A program made the translations under genes and the position numbers. DNA of 7,572 nucleotides from Synechococcaceae cyanobacterium RL_1_2 (GTDB taxonomy: Bacteria > Cyanobacteriota > Cyanobacteriia > Cyanobacteriales > JAAUPO01), in NCBI GenBank assembly GCA_012033095.1, contig JAAUPO010000096.1, positions 1 through 7,572 on the forward strand, written 5' to 3'. How positions within the stretch are numbered: position 1 is the stretch's first letter; the number at the start of each line of letters is the position of its first letter. Below are positions 1 to 7,000 of the stretch, one piece after another. Under the pieces are notes generated by a model. That model was not told the origin of the DNA, searched no databases, and was given only the letters and a program-made list of their open reading frames with translations.

Positions 1-480
1 TAGCGATCCAACTCTGACACCAACCGCTATTACTCGTATAGTTACCAATAGTTTCATCATAAAATCCTTCCCCTTCTGGGCCAAGTATGGTGAACATGGC
101 CACGTTGCCTCGCTTTGCCTGATCATCACAGGTTGCATAGAGTCGATAGGTATAGGAACCCCGCAAAGCTGTATAGGTTAGAGTCTCAGGGTTGTTATTT
201 TCTTGACGACCACTAATATCGAAAAATATGGGGGAAGTATTATTAGTTTTGTCTTTAATTACGTATTTATAGAAAGTATTGTAAGGGTTCTTACAAATGG
301 CAATGTCATACCAACGGGTGGAAATTCCGATTTCCGTCTGAATCTCGGGCCGTTGAAAATGTCACATAAAGGGCTACTGCCATAGATATTGGCGGCTTTT
401 GCGATCGCAGGAATGGTACACAAACCAGTAATCACCATGGCTTGGGTCAACAGTTTAAATATATTTGTCATCTTTGTCAT
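1..480 (-). CDS. Secreted small cysteine-containing hypothetical protein, C-terminus cut by window edge, one frameshift
   Basis: I do not recognise the family. The start at 480 gives MTKMTNIFKL, followed by a hydrophobic stretch and an AIAKA-A cleavage site near residue 29, so this is a classical Sec signal peptide; there is no lipobox. The frame beginning at 480 drifts into junk after LCDIF and stops near 259. A second frame is open from just after a TGA at about 366 to the window edge and reads FQRPEIQTEIGISTRWYDIA and onward. Restoring one A to the plus-strand A-run at 356-359 joins them as LCDIFQRPEIQTE. About 160 residues are visible. The mature part has four cysteines (LCDIF, AICKN, ATCDD, GWCQS), which could form two disulfides in the periplasm. 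It is rich in Thr, Tyr and Asn, suggesting a beta-rich fold. It lies 79 bp downstream of the oxidoreductase on the same strand. No stop is visible, but the protein may end just past the edge. Confidence 0.7.
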
Positions 481-559
481 GGCAAAGCCCCATAAAAACC
501 CAATTAACTATAAAACCATCAATTCATCAATTCATCTACATTCAGGACTTATTAAAAAG
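481..559. other. Short AT-rich intergenic spacer
   Basis: This gap lies between the stop of the oxidoreductase gene (560) and the start of the secreted protein (480). It contains a short direct repeat of ATCAATTC around 518-535. I see no convincing hairpin terminator and no well-spaced -35/-10 pair on the minus strand. Cotranscription of the secreted protein with the oxidoreductase is therefore possible but not shown. Confidence 0.4.
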
Positions 560-1853
560 TTACTTCGTTTTTATTGCTATCTGGATTTCTATCTGGGGAA
601 AATAAGCTTTCAGCTTTGATAGGGAAATACCCTGTTGCATCGCGATCGTGACACCGAGTAAAACGGCCCTGGCTTCACTACCCAGAAGTTCTGCCCCTAA
701 AATATGGTTATTTGCATCCGTATAAATGTGGCCCCAAAAGGTATGGGGGTGGGTTAGTTGATCCCTTAATGTGGTTTCCCTGGACAATTGCCAAGGTACA
801 TAGTTCATATTTCTGGCTTCTAACTGTTTGGAGTTAAATCCAATCCGCCCGACTACTGGATCGGTGGGTAAACAATAACCTATTTGTTGGTAATTAATTG
901 GTTTAGTCAAACGGCCCTTGGGGCCCAACCAACCATTAAGTAGGTAATCCATTTCATAATCGGCAATCTCCGGTTGGCCATAACCCCCCAACACCCTACC
1001 AATAGCATAAATTTGGGGATGGGAGGTCTGGAGATAGGAGTTAACGACCAAACCCCGATCGCGATGCACCATGGCCCAATTCTTCCCATTAATCCCATTA
1101 AGGGTATTTAGATGATCATAACTAGGGATATTGACCATAACTTGGGCGACGGTAATAGCTTGATCGCGTAACTGTAACTTAATTGGGCTGGCTTTCCCTT
1201 CATCATAGGTCAGGAACTCCCCACCTGTACACCTTCACCTTAGCCCCTTGTAAATGATGGAGCAGGTATTGATTAACCTGGTTACTTTCCTGGGGTAATA
1301 GTTTGGAATCAGTACTAATTAACGTCACCTCACATCCCCAACGGGCCAGGTAAGGAGCAATGCCGATCGCGGCAGGAGAACTGCCAATGATGGCTAAACT
1401 CTCCGGTAGCTCTGGCAGTAAGGGTAAGCGATCGGGGGTGAGGGGCACGACGGCCTCCGACAGCAAGGGAGATAGACTAACCCAACTCTGGTCGAGGGCT
1501 AGTACATAATGGGGAGCGACTAAACGCCGGCCGCCAGCCACCAACGTTAACCTTTTTTCCTGTAAAAATTGCCCTTGATCAACAATGATATCTATGCCCC
1601 GGCTACCCAATTCAAACTCGCTATGCTTTAACCCTAACCATTGATGGGCTTGCAAATATTGGTGGCGAGCTTCTTCCCAACTATGGACTTGGCCGTAACA
1701 ACACACCTCCCACAATAAATCTAAACTATGGGGATAACTCCAATGGTGATTTTGGCTAACCAGGGTGACCCTCAATCCCGCAGCGATCGCTCGACGACTA
1801 GCTGCTATGGCTTCAACCCCATCGCCAATAATCACTAAGTCATAATCCAACAT
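560..1853 (-). CDS. Divergent FAD/NAD(P)-binding pyridine nucleotide-disulfide-type oxidoreductase, one frameshift
   Basis: The repaired protein is about 430 residues. I start it at the ATG at 1853 (MLDYDLVIIGDG) because this places the FAD dinucleotide-binding motif G-D-G-V-E-A at residues 10-15 and leaves an AAGGA ribosome site upstream. A second Rossmann segment, LAIIGSSPAAIG (residues 153-164), fits the NAD(P) domain, and PQIYAIGRVLGGY in the second half matches the family's FAD-contacting motif. The first fragment ends at a TGA at 1203-1205. The other frame is open immediately upstream of 1138, reading FLTYDEGKASPIKLQLRDQ. Removing one G from the G-run (plus-strand C-run 1219-1222) joins them. 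Oddities: there is no CxxxxC redox pair, the usual Asp of the IYAxGD motif is Arg, the second glycine motif is GSSPAA, and the C-terminal His-Glu active-site motif is not seen. It is probably not a disulfide reductase; the substrate is unknown. It follows the hypothetical gene by 13 bp. Confidence 0.75.
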
Positions 1854-1863
1854 GTAATTTATT

Positions 1864-1868
1864 TCCTT
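1864..1868 (-). promoter_or_regulatory. Ribosome binding site AAGGA for the oxidoreductase
   Basis: On the minus strand the sequence TAAGGAAATAAATTACATG places AAGGA 10 nt upstream of the ATG at 1853. It overlaps the TAA stop of the preceding gene, consistent with translational coupling. It supports the ATG at 1853 over the longer frame that begins at 1901 inside the upstream gene. It is notable because the other genes in the window lack a clear Shine-Dalgarno sequence. Confidence 0.5.
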
Positions 1869-2570
1869 AGCCACTTTGTTTCCGGCGATCGCGGCCGACA
1901 ATAGTGATCTGATCTGGATGGGTTTCCACCATCGTAACCCTGAGGGGATCCAATTCCACGCTTAACAATTCCCTTAATTGGGGCCCCTTTACCCCTAACT
2001 TGCCCGTAACCTGATTTAAATTGACGTTGATCCATCCCACTTGTAGTTTCGCGTTTGGCTTCAGAAACAGTTCTCCTTTATTGGCCCGCAGCTCCCCTTC
2101 TAGCTTCACGTTTAAGTTATTGCCCCCGACTAAACTTAACGGTTCTAACTGCGACCTTAGTAACTTTTGTTGGGTAGGGGAAAATACTTCGTAGGGAATA
2201 TGGTTAAGTTTAATGGTGCCCTCAATTTCGATCGTATTATCGGCATTGATTTTGGTGGTGATCCCGTCGGTGGCCCCCCATAATTTTTCCTTGGTGGGAT
2301 GGTTCGCCACACTACTCGCAATTAATTGGTAAAACTCATCATTGTTCAGTTTAATGGCTAATTCTGACTGGGGATCATCCTGGGGTTGTTGGGCGAGTTG
2401 ATGATCAATGTTACGTTGAAACTCCGCCGAAATTTGCTCTAACTCCATCGCGATCGCTTCCGGGTCTTTGGTCATTGCCTGATCTGGAGATTGCCATTGG
2501 GATTGATAATATAGCCCGCCCCCACCACCGCGATCGTGGCAATAAATAACTTAACTATTAATGATTTCAT
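1867..2570 (-). CDS. Membrane-anchored or secreted hypothetical protein, frameshift near the N-terminus
   Basis: I do not recognise the family with confidence. The clean frame starts at MTKDPEAIAM (2475), but an ATG at 2570 opens MKSLIVKLFIATIAVVG, a typical signal or anchor helix, in another frame that stops soon after. Adding one G to the G-run (plus-strand C-run about 2519-2523) makes the two continuous as AVVGGGLYYQSQWQSPDQAM-TKDPEA, for a protein of 234 residues. After the anchor there is a charged, Gln-rich, possibly helical stretch (about 33-65). A domain of alternating hydrophobic residues follows, with segments such as IEIEGTIKLNHIPYEVF, LNVKLEGELRANKGELFLKP and LQVGWINVNLNQVTGKLGV, suggesting an extended beta sheet. 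A lipid-binding fold of the DUF2993 or YpmS sort is conceivable but is only a guess. It starts 15 nt after the terminator of the upstream gene and is followed after 13 bp by the oxidoreductase. Confidence 0.7.
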
Positions 2571-2584
2571 AACGAAAACTGACC

Positions 2585-2621
2585 AAATAAAAAAGCAGCA
2601 GATGATGAATGATCTGCTGCT
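2585..2621 (-). terminator. Rho-independent terminator after the Bax inhibitor gene
   Basis: A perfect 10-bp inverted repeat, AGCAGCAGAT (2594-2603) and ATCTGCTGCT (2612-2621), encloses an 8-nt loop. On the minus strand the hairpin is followed directly by a T-rich tract (TTTTTATTT, from 2593 downward). It lies 66 bp downstream of the stop codon at 2687. The T-tract is only on the minus-strand side, so it terminates leftward transcription. Confidence 0.88.
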
Positions 2622-2686
2622 CCAATTATGACACCTAAATTTTAGAAATTTGAGGTTTAAGTTTGAATTAAACGGCGCGATCGCAA

Positions 2687-3417
2687 CTAGTCACGGCTAT
2701 TACCAGAAAGGGCGATCATTAATCTCAAAATGAACACAAACAAATTAATGTAGGTGAGGTACATGGATAGAGCAGCGGGTAAATACTGCTCATCCCGGTA
2801 ACTGCGAGGCAGAATATAAAAATCCACTACCGCCACCCCGGCAAAAATCAATACCCCAAAGGCAGAAATAGCCACTTCGAGGAAGCTAGGAGTAATAACT
2901 CCAAAAAAGCCAAGGACGAGTTGGGCTACCATCACCACCACTAGACCGATTACGCCTAATTGAATAGTTTGGGTAAGGGCCATGCCATCTTGATCAGAAA
3001 GATTAGAGCCAATGCTTTTAGCAGCGACGAAGGTAGCACCACAACCTAGGGCCGCTACTCCGATGCCTTCAATGCCCACAGCACTACTTAAGGCCATGTA
3101 CACAATCCCGCTAAGGGTATAGCCAGAAAGCAAACTATAGACCACCAATAACGGTAGGGCAGTGGCATTATTACCTTCATTAGCCACCTTTGCACGACAA
3201 AAAAGATCGCTAATTCTGCAATGAGGGCAACCCAGAAGGTAGTCATGAACAGACCGGGATTATTCTGAAGTACTCCCAAACCGCCATAGGTAGCCAAAGC
3301 GGTCAACACTAGACCACCACCGACGTAGGGCAGGGCATTCGCAATTACATTAGGGCCGACTAGCTGCTTGCCTTGGGCTTCCTTGATTGCTTGACGAAAA
3401 TTACTGGTATTGCTCAT
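2687..3417 (-). CDS. Bax inhibitor-1/YccA family integral membrane protein, one frameshift
   Basis: This is a multi-pass membrane protein of the BI-1 (TMBIM/YccA) superfamily. Members act as pH-sensitive calcium leak channels (YetJ of Bacillus) or modulate FtsH proteolysis (YccA of E. coli); the cyanobacterial role is not established. The repaired protein is 243 residues, normal for the family. It has a short soluble N-terminus (MSNTSNFRQAIKEAQGK) and then about seven hydrophobic segments from residue 28. The family-like middle is LLSGYTLSGIVYMAL, and the C-terminal end is YLTYINLFVFILRLM followed by NSRD, resembling the SRD end of E. coli YccA. The first fragment runs out of frame at residue 77. 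Adding one G to a GG pair (plus strand 3187-3188) restores FFVVQR-VANEGNNATALPL. The ATG at 3417 has no Shine-Dalgarno sequence. Of the paired Asp residues in YetJ, the first seems present (VVDFYIL), while the second position reads YLTYINL. It is transcribed alone, ending at the 2585-2621 hairpin. Confidence 0.88.
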
Positions 3418-3476
3418 CGGTTAAAAACTGGTTGAACTGGTTAAACAAATAATGAAAATAATGAAAGTTATTAGAT

Positions 3477-3508
3477 CTAGAATTAGATTTAGATTTAATC
3501 AATTCTAG
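3477..3508. repeat. AT-rich inverted repeat in the predicted leader of the Bax inhibitor mRNA
   Basis: CTAGAATT-A-GATT (3477-3489) pairs with AATC-AATTCTAG (3497-3508). This gives a 12-bp stem with a single bulged A and a 7-nt loop. It lies 60 bp upstream of the Bax inhibitor start and downstream of its predicted promoter, so it would sit in the 5' untranslated region. It has no run of T after it, which argues against a terminator. A role as an operator or mRNA stability element is inference. Confidence 0.45.
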
Positions 3509-3515
3509 TAAATCC

Positions 3516-3542
3516 CAATTATTTCAATTATTTCAATTATTT
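3516..3542. repeat. 9-bp tandem repeat, three copies
   Basis: CAATTATTT occurs three times head to tail (3516-3524, 3525-3533, 3534-3542), followed by a partial fourth start. It lies between the predicted minus-strand promoter and the hairpin at 3477-3508. Copy number may vary between strains through slippage. No function is evident. Confidence 0.75.
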
Positions 3543-3558
3543 CATTTTGCTTTTTCCC

Positions 3559-3587
3559 ATTATATCGCAGCCATAATTTTGGGTTAA
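3559..3587 (-). promoter_or_regulatory. Predicted sigma-70-type promoter of the Bax inhibitor gene
   Basis: On the minus strand a perfect -10 TATAAT (3564 to 3559) lies 17 bp downstream of TTAACC (3587 to 3582), which matches the -35 consensus at four of six positions. Transcription would start near 3552, giving a leader of about 135 nt that contains the tandem repeat and hairpin. A second minus-strand TATAAT at 3598 to 3593 has no good -35 partner. Confidence 0.5.
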
Positions 3588-3926
3588 CCAGAATTATAGG
3601 GCGGTAGTGGAGGGTTTTCCGTTGTTGCGGTTTATAAAAACCAACTACCCTACACTCCCATCACAGTACCGGAAACCATCAATGGTCAATTTATGGGGAG
3701 CCATTGGGGAGTGTCATCAATTAGCATTAAAACGTTGATCCTGAGCCAGGTTCAGAAAGTATAGTTTTAAGCTGAAATCCTTAGCTAAGAATAGTTTCAG
3801 GTGTAAATGATGACAGGCCCTAGTAAGGATCTTCCTGTTATGACCTATGTTAGGGCTGCCATAGCTATGGTGATTGGGGATTCAACCCAGGGTCAATCCC
3901 AGTTGGCCCTGCGGTATTAAGATGAT
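3588..3926. other. Intergenic region with a series of inverted repeats; possible structured RNA
   Basis: No conserved protein is seen here. Several inverted repeats follow each other. GGTAGT/ACTACC (3603-3608, 3644-3649) encloses GGTTTT/AAAACC (3613-3618, 3637-3642). CTGAG/TTCAG lies at 3741-3755. CTGAAA/TTTCAG (3772-3777, 3795-3800) surrounds the palindrome CTTAGCTAAG. TGACAGG/CCTGTTA (3811-3817, 3834-3840) competes with GCCCTA/TAGGGC (3817-3822, 3851-3856). The palindrome CCATAGCTATGG is at 3859-3870, and CAGGGTC/GGCCCTG is at 3888-3911 with one wobble pair. The GC content is higher than in the flanks. This density suggests a noncoding RNA or a riboregulatory leader, but I could not match it to 6S RNA, SRP RNA, or a glutamine or cobalamin riboswitch. 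Strand and ends are undetermined. Confidence 0.25.
3807..3920 (+). CDS. Possible 37-residue small ORF, doubtful
   Basis: Two consecutive ATG codons open MMTGPSKDLPVMTYV, continuing to an end in SQSQLALRY-like sequence (exactly QGQSQLALRY) and a TAA at 3918-3920. There is no Shine-Dalgarno sequence and an in-frame TAA lies immediately before the first ATG. I recognise no family. It overlaps the inverted repeats of the intergenic region, which offer an equally good explanation for the atypical composition. It is listed because nothing else explains this stretch. Confidence 0.1.
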   Translation: MMTGPSKDLPVMTYVRAAIAMVIGDSTQGQSQLALRY

Positions 3927-4071
3927 TAAGGGAAAATTCCATGGAAACACAATTTTTAACTAAGCATTTCTAAGAATTTCTAACAATATTCTCTCTACCA
4001 ATATTCAGTGATGTCTAAGCTTTGACATCTCCCCACCAATACAACAACAACCGATAGCCGATAACTGTAAA
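3927..4071. other. AT-rich upstream region of the oxoprolinase gene
   Basis: This stretch carries near-repeated TTTCTAA words around 3967-3983 and a TTGACA at 4022-4027, but no TATAAT-like box lies at 16-18 bp from the latter. The in-frame upstream stop for the oxoprolinase frame is a TGA near 4009. No ribosome binding site precedes the ATG at 4072. The promoter of the large gene must lie here or further upstream, but I cannot place it. Confidence 0.35.
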
Positions 4072-7000
4072 ATGTCTAACTCCCAATGGCAATTTTGGAT
4101 CGATCGCGGTGGTACGTTTACCGATGTCATCGGAGTCGATCCCGAAGGTAATATACAGCTGACAAAAATGTTGTCAGAAAACCCAGAACAATATCGAGAT
4201 GCAGCGATCGCTGGGATTAGGAAGTTAATGGGCGATCGGGCCGAGGAGCTAGGGGTCGTTAAAATGGGAACAACGGTGGCCACCAATGCCCTACTAGAGC
4301 GTAAAGGGGAACCGTTGGTGCTAGTCACTAATCGCGGTTTACGGGATGGATTGCGCATTGGCTATCAACATCGGCCAGATATTTTTGCGCTCCATATCCA
4401 ATTACCGGAACAGCTCTATGGGGAAGTGATCGAAGTAGCGGTCGCCTCAATGCCCAAGGAGACGTAATAGAACCCCTCAATTTAGATCAGGTGCGCCAGG
4501 ATTTGCAACGGGTCTATGATCGGGGCATTAGGGTCTGTGCGATCGTGTTGCTCCATAGTTATCGATCGGGGGCCCAGGAATTAGCGATCGGGGCAGTGGC
4601 CGAGGCGATCGGTTTTACCCAAATTTCCCTTTCCCACCAGGTTAGCCCCACCATGAAATTAGTCAGCCGGGGTAATACCACCGTTGTTGATGCCTATCTT
4701 TCACCGGTATTAGGTCGGTATGTGGAACAGGTCGCAAATCAATTACCGCTAGGTTGTGAATTGTTATTTATGCAATCCAATGGGGGATTAGTCCCAGCGG
4801 CTAATTTTCAAGGAAAAGATGCCATCCTTTCTGGCCCAGCGGGGGGCATTGTCGGGGCTGTCAAAACATCAGCAGTGGCGGGTTTCCATAAAATTATTGG
4901 GTTTGATATGGGGGGGCACTTCCACCGATGTGAGCCATTACGCCCATGAATATGAGCGCACCCTAGAAACGGAAGTCGCGGGGGTGCGGATCAAAACTCC
5001 GATGATGGCCATTAATACCGTCGCGGCAGGGGGAGGCTCTATTTTGGGCTTCGATGGTACCCGCTACCAAGTAGGGCCAGCATCGGCGGGGGCAAACCCA
5101 GGGCCAGCTTGCTACGATCGCGGGGGGCCCCTGACTGTCACCGATGCCAATGTGATGGTAGGGAAAATTCAACCCCAATGTTTTCCTAAGGTGTTTGGGC
5201 CCCAAGGGAATCAGCCGTTAAATAAAGCGATTTTAGCCGATAAATTTCAGCAGTTAGTGCCCCACCAACCGCCGGAAGTGGTGGCGGCAGGATTTCTCGC
5301 GATCGCCGTAGATAATATGGCCAGTGCCATCAAAAAGATTTCCCTAGAGCGGGGATATGACTTAGCAGAATATGCCCTCTGTTGTTTTGGGGGAGCTGGG
5401 GGCCAACATGCTTGTTTGATTGCGGATGCTCTAGGGATGAATCAAATTGTGATCCATCCCTACGCTGGGTTTGTCGGCCTATGGCATTGGTTTAGCGGAT
5501 TTAAGGGTGTTGAAGGAGCAGACCCTAGAATTACCTTTGATCCCAGAGCACCTAGCCACCATCGATCAAACCCTCAACACCTTAGCCGCCCAAGCCCAAC
5601 AGGAATTACCTCGCCCCGCCAGCGATCGCCTGAATAAACTGTATTTAAAATATGCTTCCACCGATGCCACGTTAGGGGTGGATTACACTGGCACCGAAAC
5701 CATCGAAGAATTAACTACCCACTTTAACCGGCTGTACCACCAACGCTATGGCTTCACCTTCAGCGATAAAGCGTTAATTGTGGATTTAGTGGAGGTGGAA
5801 TTGATTGCCCCCACCCAAGCCAACCCAGAACAACTGCGCACCAGAACCCACAGCCAGGGGCCGATCGCGGTGGAAATTGTACCTATTTTTATGGGCGATC
5901 GTTGGGTTGATGCCCCCATTTACCAACGGGAAACCCTTCAACCGGGTGATCAATTGTTGGGGCCTTGTTTAATTGTGGAGCCAACGGGAACCAATGTGAT
6001 CGAACCCCAATGGCAAGGCCAGATCAATGATTATGGTTATTTGATTGTGGAGCGATCGTTAACCCCAACCCTAACCCCAATTCAACCCAAAGCTTTAGCC
6101 CACCCGAACCCAGCCCAGACCGATGCCGTATTGCTCGAAATTTTTAGTAATCTGTTTCAATCGATCGCTGAACAGATGGGCACTACCCTCCAACAAACCA
6201 GCTATTCCGTCAATATTAAAGAACGCCTGGACTTTTCCTGCGCGGTGTTCGATCGAGAAGGCCATTTAGTCGCCAATGCCCCCCATATCCCGGTACATCT
6301 TGGTTCCATGGGGGACAGTGTTACTAATTTGATCCAAGATCCCACCGTAACCATTAAACCAGGGGACGTATATGCCTCTAACAATCCCTACGCTGGGGGC
6401 ACCCACCTACCCGATGTCACCGTGATTACCCCCGTATTCGTCAGAGCGGAGGATCCAACCCCCTCGTTCTATGTGGCCTCCCGCGGCCACCACGCGGATT
6501 TAGGCGGTATTACCCCCGGTTCTATGCCCCCCCAAAGTACCTCGATCGCAGAGGAAGGAATCCTATTGGATAATGTGGTGCTAGTGAAACAGGGCCAATG
6601 GCTAGAACCAAAGATCACCGAACTGCTTACCACCGGTCCCTATCCAGTACGTAACATTATTCAAAATTTAGCTGACCTCCAGGCCCAGATCGCCGCCAAT
6701 AATAAAGGTTATCAAGAGTTACTCAAAACGGTGGATAAATATGGTCTCGCCACGGTGCACCACTATATGCAAGCGGTGCAAGATCGGGCAGAAGAGGCGG
6801 TAAAACAGGTTCTTGCCCACCTCCATAATGGCTGTTATCAAGTGACGTTAGATCAAGGGGCTGGGATTAAAGTCCAGATCACCATCGATCAACCATCGGC
6901 CACTGCCACGATCGATTTTACTGGCACCTCAGCCCAACTAAATACTAACTTTAATGCTCCTAGTTCAGTGGTGAAAGCAGCGGTGCTGTACTGTTTTCGT

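Noticed and set aside
203..619. Two plus-strand ORFs (203-385 and 389-619) opposite the secreted protein
   Set aside because: They lie antisense to the signal-peptide gene and the end of the oxidoreductase, their translations look random, and they have no ribosome site.
907..1098. Minus-strand ORF of 63 residues inside the oxidoreductase
   Set aside because: It is the alternate frame of a conserved coding segment that already reads as the FAD motif region.
3588..3926. Identification as 6S RNA, SRP RNA or a known riboswitch
   Set aside because: I could not find the GGAAGCAG-type SRP loop, cobalamin-box or glutamine-riboswitch motifs, and could not establish the long single-hairpin layout of 6S RNA by eye.
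4022..4027. TTGACA as a -35 box for the oxoprolinase gene
   Set aside because: No TATAAT-like sequence is found at 16-18 bp downstream, and the remaining distance to the start codon is too short for a normal leader.
4005..4358. Minus-strand ORF of 117 residues opposite the start of the oxoprolinase
   Set aside because: The plus strand here encodes the diagnostic DRGGTFTDV and ATNALLERKG motifs; the antisense translation is low-complexity Ser/Pro/Arg-rich and typical of a shadow frame.
4910..4916. Programmed ribosomal frameshifting at the G7 run in the oxoprolinase
   Set aside because: There is no standard slippery heptamer with a downstream pseudoknot that I can see, and several other unrelated run-length breaks occur in the same gene, so sequencing error is simpler.
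4072..5637. Separate small hydantoinase genes or a split multi-subunit enzyme
   Set aside because: The pieces follow one another in one domain order, break within conserved motifs and at base runs, and are all completed by single- or double-base repairs, so they are one gene.
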